From assembly GCA_903970295.1 (NCBI GenBank), contig CAJCHQ010000824.1:1-7169 (forward strand): 7,169 bases of DNA, in the 5' to 3' direction. The translations under genes and the position numbers were made by a program. Source of the DNA: Bryobacterales bacterium (lineage in GTDB: Bacteria; Cyanobacteriota; Vampirovibrionia; Obscuribacterales; Obscuribacteraceae). Below the pieces are notes generated by a model. That model was not told the DNA's origin. It made no database searches and saw only the letters and a program-made list of their open reading frames with translations. Below, in pieces: positions 1 to 5,574 of this stretch (position 1 is the first letter of the stretch; each line of letters begins with the position of its first letter).

Positions 1-841
1 CTGCCACTGTCAGGCTTTGCAGATAACCGAGTTTGACCAATTGCTGGGCGATTGTGTCCATGGGCACCAGACACGCCAGCAAGGGAATCAGCCCGAGCCA
101 GGCGAGGACTCCACCGGCGACGAGGACGCCGGCGATGCGAAACCCGACGATATAGCCCACTCCCATGTACTCGGGAGTAATGTCTGCGTTCAGAGTGGCT
201 GAGGGCAAAAATTTGTTGGCTTGCTGCGTGACGAAAGTTGGTGTTTCGGCAATGACGTGCAAAACGTGCTGTAGAAAAGCATAGACCATAGCAAAGCCCA
301 GCCCCTGGTAGGCGGTCTTGGCGAACTCGCCGCCTTTGTCACCGGCAATCAAAACGGAACCGCAGGCAGTTCCTTCCGGGTAAGGCAAATTGCCGTGCTC
401 TTTGACGATCAACGATCGCCTGAGAGGAATCATCATCAACGTTCCCAAAACACCGCCAAGAACCGCCAGTGTGAAAATAGTCCAGTAATTGAAGAATGGT
501 GCGCCAACGCTTTCGCCCTGTTCATTCAGCGAAAGAAACAAAAATCCAGTCAGGGTGAAGACTACGCCTGAAGCAATAGATTCACCAGCCGAAGCAGTAG
601 TCTGAATGATGTTGTTTTCAAGAATAGTAGTGTTGAGGAATTTTCTTCCTAATGAAATTGCTAAAACCGCAACCGGTATCGAAGCTGAAACGGTGAGACC
701 GGCTCGCAGTGCCAAATAGACCGAGGCGGCGCCGAAGAGAAAACCGAACATGCTACCGAGAATAATCGCGCGCGGCGTGAATTCTTTGACGACTTCTTCA
801 GCCGCGATATACGGCTTGAAGTCAAGATTACTTTCGTCCAT
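1..841 (-). CDS. OPT-family oligopeptide (or metal-chelate) transporter, C-terminus cut by window edge
   Basis: This is an inner-membrane transporter of the oligopeptide transporter (OPT/YSL) family. Members move small peptides or metal-chelate complexes, probably by proton symport; the substrate here cannot be told. The 280 visible codons cover about the first 40% of a typical bacterial OPT protein. Family hallmarks are a short charged N-terminus, a first membrane segment (about residues 24-46), the NNIIQTTASAGESIASG block (76-92), LPYPEGTACGSVLIAGDKGG (152-171), and the membrane segment GVGYIVGFRIAGVLVAGG (227-244). These are known conserved features of the bacterial branch. The ATG at 841 is the first usable start, because an in-frame TAA lies four codons upstream (868-870); no strong Shine-Dalgarno is visible. 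The gene lies 109 bases downstream of a 90-residue unknown gene on the same strand and has a possible promoter of its own. Frame and family are secure; substrate is unknown. Confidence 0.94.
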   Translation of the reverse strand, partial: MDESNLDFKPYIAAEEVVKEFTPRAIILGSMFGFLFGAASVYLALRAGLTVSASIPVAVLAISLGRKFLNTTILENNIIQTTASAGESIASGVVFTLTGFLFLSLNEQGESVGAPFFNYWTIFTLAVLGGVLGTLMMIPLRRSLIVKEHGNLPYPEGTACGSVLIAGDKGGEFAKTAYQGLGFAMVYAFLQHVLHVIAETPTFVTQQANKFLPSATLNADITPEYMGVGYIVGFRIAGVLVAGGVLAWLGLIPLLACLVPMDTIAQQLVKLGYLQSLTVA

Positions 842-877
842 GGATATGTTTTAGCGTCCGAGGTGCAGTGCCGCTCA

Positions 878-906
878 ATCATAGCGGAGACAGTCTCGAT
901 CGAGAA
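878..906 (-). promoter_or_regulatory. Possible promoter of the OPT transporter gene, overlapped by a palindrome
   Basis: On the minus strand, TATGAT (878-883) matches five of six -10 positions. TTCTCG (901-906), 17 bases upstream, is a poor -35 (three of six). Transcription would begin near 871, giving a leader of about 30 bases. A perfect 12-base palindrome (894-905) covers the -35 and the adjoining spacer, as a repressor or activator site might. This is inferred from sequence only. Confidence 0.35.
894..905. promoter_or_regulatory. Perfect 12-base palindrome, candidate operator
   Basis: TCTCGATCGAGA is fully self-complementary and sits upstream of the OPT gene, over its putative -35 region. 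This is the placement expected of a site for a dimeric regulator. No regulator gene is visible in the window and the motif is not one I can assign to a family. Confidence 0.35.
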
Positions 907-922
907 TATTTCTATCCGGATC

Positions 923-936
923 GATGCCTTGGCATC
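923..936. repeat. Inverted repeat GATGCC-TT-GGCATC
   Basis: This is a perfect 6-base inverted repeat with a 2-base centre, 15 bases after the stop of the 90-residue gene on the minus strand. It is directly flanked by a second 8-base palindrome, ATCCGGAT (914-921). Neither is followed by a T-run on the minus strand, so it is not a convincing intrinsic terminator for that gene. A protein-binding site or an mRNA 3' stabilising hairpin are alternatives. Confidence 0.4.
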
Positions 937-950
937 TAAAAGCCGGTGGT

Positions 951-1223
951 TTATTTGAACTCGATTGCCGAGTGGCTAATTATGGCTTTGCGCAGATGAG
1001 ATTCGGCCTCGGGATTGATTTGTTTCAGTTTCGAAAGCGTGGGTTCGACTTGTTCCGGGTTGCCTTGTATGAAAGGTTGCCAGTAATCAGCGGTCCTCTG
1101 CAGCGCGGCAACAGCTTGATTATCTCCGGCTTTGGCGTTGTTCCATTCGGTGGACAGTTTCTCTGCTGCTATCTGAGTGAGCGGGGCTGATTTGTTGGCT
1201 TGATTGGGTGGCACATGATCCAT
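951..1223 (-). CDS. Small soluble protein of unknown function, 90 residues
   Basis: I do not recognise this protein. It is hydrophilic, with no signal peptide, membrane segment or cysteine. It is rich in Ala, Gln, Asn, Lys and Glu and probably mostly helical: a proline- and asparagine-rich first 12 residues are followed by predicted helices around residues 15-32, 35-50 and 56-82. The ATG at 1223 is chosen over an in-frame ATG at 1271 because AGGAG lies 9 bases before it (1233-1237), while the upstream ATG has no such site. It is transcribed away from the FAD protein gene and toward the OPT gene, 109 bases downstream on the same strand, so the two could be cotranscribed. The good ribosome binding site and bias toward helix-forming residues favour a real gene, but no family supports it. 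Confidence 0.62.
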   Translation of the reverse strand: MDHVPPNQANKSAPLTQIAAEKLSTEWNNAKAGDNQAVAALQRTADYWQPFIQGNPEQVEPTLSKLKQINPEAESHLRKAIISHSAIEFK

Positions 1224-1232
1224 GGCTTGATT

Positions 1233-1237
1233 CTCCT
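1233..1237 (-). promoter_or_regulatory. Ribosome binding site deciding the start of the 90-residue gene
   Basis: AGGAG on the minus strand lies 9 bases upstream of the ATG at 1223. It is the only good Shine-Dalgarno near the two in-frame start codons and sets the start at 1223. Confidence 0.6.
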
Positions 1238-1341
1238 GGTCCGGATTTATCGTCTTCAGCATCGCCAACAATTCTCGAATCTTTGTGCACTGGCTCCCTA
1301 ACCTCGTGCCCGGTCAAAGATGTCCGGAATTGGAGCGTGCC

Positions 1342-1369
1342 ATAATACCGGCATGGCAAAAACAAACAA
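1342..1369 (-). promoter_or_regulatory. Weak candidate promoter for the 90-residue gene
   Basis: On the minus strand, TTGTTT (1364-1369) and TATTAT (1342-1347) are separated by 16 bases. The -10 matches five of six consensus positions and the -35 three. It would give a leader of about 110 bases and would lie over the start of the divergent FAD protein gene. The complementary strand of the same spot reads CATAAT (1341-1346), a possible -10 for the plus-strand gene. Confidence 0.25.
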
Positions 1370-2789
1370 TAGCGGTGAGCATGCAAATTCGCGTCCCGTG
1401 GTCACAATCGTCGGCGGCGGGTTTTCCGGCACGATGGTGGCAGTGAATCTGCTCAGGCATAAAGATGCGAATCTCGATATTGTCCTCGTCGAGCCGCGTG
1501 AAAAGGTGGGACTCGGGCTGGCGTACAGCACTCCTTGCTCGGAGCATCTATTGAATGTGCGTGCCTCCGGCATGAGCGCGTTGGTGGAGGAGCCCACTCA
1601 TTTTCATGAATATGCATTGCATCGAGATGAGAAATTTGGCGCAGATACTTTCGTGCCGCGCATGATTTTTGGGCAATATGTGAGAGATCTTTTGCAGACG
1701 ACTCTGAGCGAACCTGCTAGCAAAGGTACCAGTTTTAAGCATGTGAGTGGCTCCGTGGTTGATATTCAACCACCCGAAAACAACTCAACTGCTGAAGTCA
1801 ACACATACAACATCATTCTCAGCGATGGACAATCGCTAAGAGCTGCCATCGTTGTTTTGGCGATGGGAAATCTTTCTGCTGTCAGACCTGGGTGGTCGAA
1901 AGGCATCGCTGATTCCGAACATTTTTATATGCACGATCCGTGGGATGAAAAATTTGGTCCAGTGAAACCTGATGCGGACATCTTGATGATCGGCACGGGG
2001 TTGACGGCTGTAGACAAAATCATTCAACTGCAAGAAGCGGCACATATCGGGAAAATTTATGCCATTTCTCGGCACGGTTTGTTTCCCCGACCGCACACTG
2101 TCGAGCCGAGTCCACTCGCTTTTGCAGAAAATTGCGATGCGAAATCGGTTTTGAAGACTTTTGTCAAAATGAAAACACTGAGCACGAAAGCCGAAGATTG
2201 GCGAGACATCGTTGATTCGGTACGTCCGTATACACAAAAATGGTGGTGCAATCTCGAGACCTTGGAACAAAAAAGATTCTTGCGTCACTTGCAGACTCTC
2301 TGGGATGTGCATAGACATCGCATGGCGCCTCAGATTTCAGCGAGGATCGAAGCGATGCGACAGAGCGGGCAGTTGGAGCTGCTGGCTGGTCGCTTACAAA
2401 AATTCGAAAAAGTGAATGAGCGCGTACAGGTGAATCTCAAGCCAAGGCACACAGGTGAAAGTCGCACCCTGATTGTTGATCGGGCGATCAATTGTATGGG
2501 GCCGCAAGCCAAGCTTGAGACAGTCGACAGCGATTTGCTGCGCAAGCTCAAGGAACGCGGGTTGATTGTGAATCACAAAGTTGGTTCGGGAATTGCCTGC
2601 GAACCATCTGGTGAAGTGGTGGACAGTAAAGGAAACGTGCAGGCAAAACTGCTGGCAATTGGACCGATGCTGAAGGCGGAACTGCTGGAAAGTGTTGCGG
2701 TGCCGGAATTGAAGGTGCAGGCAAAACTCACGGCGGATAGAATTTGCCAGCTATTGCACCGTTCTTGTTTATGTTGTGGTCAGTCATAA
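1353..2789 (+). CDS. FAD/NAD(P)-binding oxidoreductase, COG4529 (YdhS-like) type
   Basis: This is a soluble flavoprotein of the NAD_binding_9 / COG4529 group, whose physiological substrates are mostly unknown. Numbering from the ATG at 1353 (478 residues), it has an N-terminal dinucleotide-binding loop VTIVGGGFSGTM (17-28). Next come GLGLAYST (53-60) and HLLNVRASGMSA (65-76), which are signatures of this family. A second Rossmann glycine motif follows, ILMIGTGLTAVD (210-221), then SRHGLFPRPH (239-248), AINCMGPQ (378-385), and a conserved C-terminal part with AIGPM (435-439) and VAVPELKVQA (448-457). Length is normal for the family. An in-frame ATG at 1320 would add 11 residues that do not resemble the family; neither start has a clear ribosome binding site. 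A CATAAT box ends six bases before the ATG at 1353, so a leaderless transcript is conceivable. The extreme C-terminus carries CLCC (472-475), of unknown meaning. It converges with the TPR gene. Family is confident; reaction unknown. Confidence 0.9.
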   Translation: MAKTNNSGEHANSRPVVTIVGGGFSGTMVAVNLLRHKDANLDIVLVEPREKVGLGLAYSTPCSEHLLNVRASGMSALVEEPTHFHEYALHRDEKFGADTFVPRMIFGQYVRDLLQTTLSEPASKGTSFKHVSGSVVDIQPPENNSTAEVNTYNIILSDGQSLRAAIVVLAMGNLSAVRPGWSKGIADSEHFYMHDPWDEKFGPVKPDADILMIGTGLTAVDKIIQLQEAAHIGKIYAISRHGLFPRPHTVEPSPLAFAENCDAKSVLKTFVKMKTLSTKAEDWRDIVDSVRPYTQKWWCNLETLEQKRFLRHLQTLWDVHRHRMAPQISARIEAMRQSGQLELLAGRLQKFEKVNERVQVNLKPRHTGESRTLIVDRAINCMGPQAKLETVDSDLLRKLKERGLIVNHKVGSGIACEPSGEVVDSKGNVQAKLLAIGPMLKAELLESVAVPELKVQAKLTADRICQLLHRSCLCCGQS

Positions 2790-2891
2790 ATGCTCCGGCA
2801 CAGGCTGGCTGGCATGGCTACTGTGGTGGTCTTTAAGGTGAACCTGGGTTTCAAACAAATGATAGATCTTTTGCGTTAGACGAAACCTATA

Positions 2892-2925
2892 AGTGGCTGG
2901 TCAAGCGTGAGCACTATTTTTTTTT
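2892..2925 (+). terminator. Possible intrinsic terminator of the FAD protein gene
   Basis: AGTGGCT (2892-2898) can pair with AGCACT (2910-2915), leaving one bulged G and an 11-base loop. This is followed by A and nine Ts (2917-2925). The stem is short and weak but the T-tract is long. The T-tract is also the lysine-coding end of the convergent TPR gene on the opposite strand. The rest of the 2790-2891 spacer shows no other obvious signal. Confidence 0.4.
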
Positions 2926-3672
2926 GCCAGTCGGCACGAAGTCCGGGTAAGCATCTACATTCGAGCCAAGCATCCCATTCAGGATATCCTTGGCCTTCAT
3001 TCGATCTTTCTCGGCTAACGCTGCTTTGCCGAGCTTGTCGTAGACCTTTGCTCGATCCGTGTAAATGGACATGACATTTCCTTCGTCTACTTCCTTCATT
3101 GCCGCTGTTAAATCAGCGAGAGCCAGTTGCCACTGTTCGCGACGAATGTAGAGGCGCGCTCTTACATCGTGATAACGTGCTCCTAGCGCAATCGCCGAGC
3201 TGTAGTCGGCAACTGCTTTTTTGACATCACCCAGTTTTTCGTAGAGTTTGCCGCGGTTACAATAGCCTGGTGCATTCCGTGGCTTCATCGTGAGTAGTTT
3301 GTTGTAATCATCGATGGCTTTGGCATACTGTTCGCAATGGGCGTAGGCGTCGGCGCGCTGTGCCAATAAACGCGTTTCTTTAGGGTCGTTAGCAATAGCG
3401 GCTGTTAATACCTTAATGGCATCGTCATAGCGTTCGAGTTTGATCAACGTCGAACCGCTAACGAGTGCTCGCCTGTTCTCGGGCGTATAAGTCATGCTGT
3501 GATCGGAGTCATTTTTTGTGACACTCCTGACACTTGAATGCCCGGCGGGCGCTTCATCTGCTAAATCATTGCTCTGAAGCGATTTTAACTGCACTGTCTG
3601 AGCCATCGCTGGCACCGCCAGTGATACCATTATCGGCGCAACTACGGAGCAGAGAGTTCTCAGCGCATTCAT
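2914..3672 (-). CDS. Exported TPR-repeat protein, 252 residues
   Basis: This is probably a periplasmic or secreted scaffold protein that binds other proteins through tetratricopeptide repeats; no enzymatic domain is present. The N-terminus is a classical Sec signal peptide: Arg5, a hydrophobic core at about 8-20, then PAMA before Gln25, giving a cleavage site after AMA. The cysteine at residue 8 is not in a lipobox. Residues 26-66 are a polar, probably disordered linker. About five TPR units follow, at roughly 69-98, 103-136, 137-170, 171-198 and 203-236, with typical alternation such as AYAHCEQYAKAIDDYNKLL and LYEKLGDVKKAVADYSSAI. The tail ends in three lysines encoded by nine consecutive As directly before TAG. 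The ATG at 3672 is the only start that keeps the signal peptide; no good Shine-Dalgarno is seen. A weak -10 (TAGAAT, minus strand, 3706-3711) lies upstream. Partner proteins cannot be inferred. Confidence 0.9.
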   Translation of the reverse strand: MNALRTLCSVVAPIMVSLAVPAMAQTVQLKSLQSNDLADEAPAGHSSVRSVTKNDSDHSMTYTPENRRALVSGSTLIKLERYDDAIKVLTAAIANDPKETRLLAQRADAYAHCEQYAKAIDDYNKLLTMKPRNAPGYCNRGKLYEKLGDVKKAVADYSSAIALGARYHDVRARLYIRREQWQLALADLTAAMKEVDEGNVMSIYTDRAKVYDKLGKAALAEKDRMKAKDILNGMLGSNVDAYPDFVPTGKKK

Positions 3673-3776
3673 GGACCAGATTGGTATCTGAAGAGTATTA
3701 AGTTCATTCTACTGCGAATCAGTTAAGTGAAACCGTCAGGCGCATCGGCTTGATTCGTTCGACACGGTTATATTTG

Positions 3777-3791
3777 GTACCCTGAGGGTAC
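3777..3791. repeat. Inverted repeat GTACCC-TGA-GGGTAC between divergent genes
   Basis: A perfect 6-base stem with a 3-base centre lies in the gene-free spacer between the divergent TPR gene and the repeat-protein promoter. There is no T-run on either side, so a terminator is unlikely. It could be a protein-binding site. The remainder of 3673-3881 shows no further gene or signal I can support; short open frames there have no ribosome binding site or family resemblance. Confidence 0.35.
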
Positions 3792-3881
3792 ATATATGGA
3801 AGCGTTGCGGGACTGCTTTCAAGTCCGGAAAGCCTTACTGGGATGGTTGTTTGCCCGATGAAAATCGATTTCAAAATTCGC

Positions 3882-3910
3882 TTGACATTGCTCCACCCCG
3901 AGGATATACT
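3882..3910 (+). promoter_or_regulatory. Near-perfect sigma-70 type promoter
   Basis: The -35 TTGACA (3882-3887) is a full consensus match. The spacer is 17 bases and the -10 TATACT (3905-3910) matches five of six positions. Transcription should start near 3917. No other gene start lies between it and the ATG at 4174, so it most likely drives the MshEN-like repeat protein with a leader of about 256 bases. Confidence 0.75.
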
Positions 3911-3916
3911 TCCGTC

Positions 3917-4173
3917 AAGCTTGAACTTTCTCAAGCGTGTTCAGGAATCAATTTACTACGTACATACCTACAACACTGTAGCTCTCTGGAGTTCACGTCT
4001 AGCATTTCATTTTGCCATGATTGCCTTGTCTAAGCGGCCCTCGGGGGGGCGCCCGAAGAAGGCTCTAGATAGGAAACTCAATTTCATTGAGCATTGCAAA
4101 TGGTTCAGCCATTTAGTGCGTTATTCGCATGGGCAGTGCCGACGAAGACTTCAGACTGCGTGAGGAGAAGGCG
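3917..4173 (+). promoter_or_regulatory. Long, structured 5' leader of the repeat-protein gene
   Basis: This is the predicted untranslated leader, starting from the inferred transcription start. The palindrome TCAAGCTTGA (3915-3924) lies at its very start. A G7 run followed by GGGCGCCC (4043-4054) can pair with the preceding GGCCC. CTCAAT-TTC-ATTGAG forms a hairpin (4077-4091). A larger hairpin has AAATGG-TTCAG-CCATTT (4098-4114) as its top; GCATT (4091-4095) and AGTGC (4115-4119) extend it to about 11 pairs with a 2-base bulge. No known riboswitch class is recognised. An open frame through the region (ATG at 4017, stop at 4161-4163) has no ribosome binding site. Confidence 0.5.
4162..4167 (+). 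promoter_or_regulatory. Strong ribosome binding site setting the start at 4174
   Basis: GAGGAG lies 6 bases before the ATG at 4174. The alternative in-frame ATG at 4129 has no Shine-Dalgarno. Starting at 4174 also gives a protein beginning with a short lysine-rich stretch directly before the first folded module. Confidence 0.75.
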
Positions 4174-5394
4174 ATGTTTATCAAGAAGAAGCGCTCCGTA
4201 GTTCAAGCCAGAATTGGCGATATTTTTACGGAAGCAGGAATGGTCAATCCAGACCTGGTCGAACAATCTTTAGCCATAGCCAAAAACGCAAAGCTGCCGC
4301 TCGGAAGAGTTTTGGTCATGTCTGGTCACCTCAATGACCGCGAAGTGAACAGCGCCCTCGAAGCGCAGCGGGCGATTCGCGAAGGACGGTTCACAATCGA
4401 CTACGCCGCCAAGTTGATGCGCATGGTTCACTGCAACAATGTCTCGATTGATGAGGCCGCTGCTCTTCTGTCATGGGAGCAAGCTTATTCAACTCAATTC
4501 AGCCAGCTGGGAAAACTGCTTCAGGCAGCCCAACTGCTCGAGCAGGACACCCTTTTGATCGCTCAAAGCGAAGCTGATGCCAGAGGCATGCCGTTGGGAA
4601 ATTACTTAGCCAAGACAAATATGATTTCGCTTGAACTTCTAGAGAATTCCTTGAACGTGATGGTGCTCGTTCGCGACAACAAAATTACTCGAATCGACGG
4701 CGTTCAGGCTCTCAAGAAAATTGGTCATAATCTCGTCGACTTGCGCCATGCCTTACGCGAACTCGGATTAGAGCATGTGCTCAATGATGACAGAATCAGA
4801 TTAGCTGAATTGATGATCGCATCGGGAGTGCTGGAAGAACACGTCGCCCTAGATGCATTAGAGCATTCGATTGAAAGCAAGCAACTGATCGGACAGGTAT
4901 TTATGAATGTCAGCGCTTTTCCTCCTTCTGTTCTGGAAGCTGGATTGCAGCTGCAGGAGATGGTCGCGAAAGGTGTCGTGAAAGTCGAAAGAGCTTGCGA
5001 GCTGATCGTTCTCGTGAAAGAGATGGGCGTTCCACTCGAGCAACTTTTGTCAGAATTGGATCGTATCAATGAGGTCGCGCATTTCATTCGTAAGTCTGGA
5101 CTGCTCGATGACAAGGAATTGCGAGCGCTGGCGGCCACTGCCGCAGATTTCGAAAATGATTTCGGTAAAGTGCTTTTGCAAAGCGGATTGGTCGGACCGA
5201 AAGTCGTAGGTCATGCATCCTACTGTCTAAGCTTGTATGAGATGAATGAACTGTTGCAACAAGAGGCTTATACCTTGCTCAAGCATTGTGTAGAAAACAA
5301 TGCCGAGCCTCACGACGCTATCTTTCACCTGGGATTGGGTCAGCATTCAGAATGCCGATTTGGAGAACAAGACCTATTGGGAAAGACCGCATGA
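4174..5394 (+). CDS. Protein of four tandem MshEN/GspE_N-like modules without an ATPase domain
   Basis: This is a soluble, wholly helical-looking protein of 406 residues, with no signal peptide or membrane segment. After a basic start (MFIKKKRSVVQAR) it divides into four modules beginning at about residues 14, 112, 210 and 301. Each has two half-repeats of the pattern hG-x-hh-x-x-x-G-hh, followed by a helix of about 15 residues, then an extra helix pair. Examples of half-repeats are RIGDIFTEAGMV (13-24), PLGRVLVMSGHL (42-53), QLGKLLQAAQLL (111-122), PLGNYLAKTNMI (140-151), RLAELMIASGVL (209-220), LIGQVFMNVSAF (248-259) and DFGKVLLQSGLV (329-340). This pattern is that of the MshEN / type II secretion ATPase N-terminal domain, which binds c-di-GMP in MshE. 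Module 1 is closest, with R13, G15, G22, L43, G44, G51 and Q65 in the expected places; the others have lost several of these. No Walker motifs are present. Role is unknown; a signalling adaptor or scaffold is plausible. It has its own promoter and terminator. Confidence 0.92.
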   Translation: MFIKKKRSVVQARIGDIFTEAGMVNPDLVEQSLAIAKNAKLPLGRVLVMSGHLNDREVNSALEAQRAIREGRFTIDYAAKLMRMVHCNNVSIDEAAALLSWEQAYSTQFSQLGKLLQAAQLLEQDTLLIAQSEADARGMPLGNYLAKTNMISLELLENSLNVMVLVRDNKITRIDGVQALKKIGHNLVDLRHALRELGLEHVLNDDRIRLAELMIASGVLEEHVALDALEHSIESKQLIGQVFMNVSAFPPSVLEAGLQLQEMVAKGVVKVERACELIVLVKEMGVPLEQLLSELDRINEVAHFIRKSGLLDDKELRALAATAADFENDFGKVLLQSGLVGPKVVGHASYCLSLYEMNELLQQEAYTLLKHCVENNAEPHDAIFHLGLGQHSECRFGEQDLLGKTA

Positions 5395-5408
5395 AATTTG
5401 CTGCACCA

Positions 5409-5425
5409 CCGCTCGAAGAGAGCGG
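5409..5425 (+). repeat. Hairpin CCGCTC-GAAGA-GAGCGG after the repeat-protein gene
   Basis: A perfect 6-base GC-rich stem with a 5-base loop begins 15 bases after the stop codon and 17 bases before the main terminator stem. With no T-run of its own, it is more likely an mRNA 3' end structure than a terminator. Confidence 0.5.
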
Positions 5426-5441
5426 AGGCAGCGACACCTAG

Positions 5442-5492
5442 ACCAGGCACTTCCCTTTGCAAACGTTCGCCAGCGTGGGAGTGCCTGGTTTT
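5442..5492 (+). terminator. Intrinsic terminator of the repeat-protein gene
   Basis: ACCAGGCAC (5442-5450) pairs perfectly with GTGCCTGGT (5481-5489). After one bulged T, TCCC (5452-5455) pairs with GGGA (5477-5480), giving 13 pairs and a 21-base loop. The stem runs into TTTT (5489-5492). The opposite strand lacks a T-run after the stem, so it acts on the plus strand only. The remaining spacer to 5574 holds only a small inverted repeat, GAGGT-TAT-ACCTC (5536-5548), which may lie in the 3' end of the kdpA transcript. Confidence 0.75.
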
Positions 5493-5574
5493 ATGCGCGC
5501 CTCCATGGGCATTAGACGAGCCGCGAAGTCAGCCTGAGGTTATACCTCTGAACTTGTCGAAAAGTGGCTTCTAA

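Noticed and set aside
1836..2318. A 160-residue open frame on the minus strand inside the FAD protein gene
   Set aside because: It is antisense to a clearly conserved flavoprotein and shows no domain or ribosome binding site.
3719..3934. A 71-residue open frame on the minus strand
   Set aside because: No ribosome binding site, no family resemblance, and it runs through the strong plus-strand promoter and an inverted repeat.
3843..4163. A 106-residue open frame on the plus strand ahead of the repeat-protein gene, with an internal ATG at 4017 and a stop overlapping the ribosome binding site at 4162-4167
   Set aside because: Its first ATG lies upstream of the strong promoter's transcription start, neither ATG has a Shine-Dalgarno, and the protein is a basic mixture with no domain. 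A translated leader peptide from 4017 coupled to the next gene is possible but unsupported.
4129..4173. Upstream ATG that would extend the repeat protein by 15 residues
   Set aside because: No Shine-Dalgarno there, while GAGGAG stands 6 bases before the ATG at 4174.
4174..5394. Reading the repeat protein as a type IV pilus or type II secretion ATPase (PilB/GspE)
   Set aside because: It has only N-domain-like modules; no Walker A or B motif or other ATPase signature occurs anywhere in the 406 residues.
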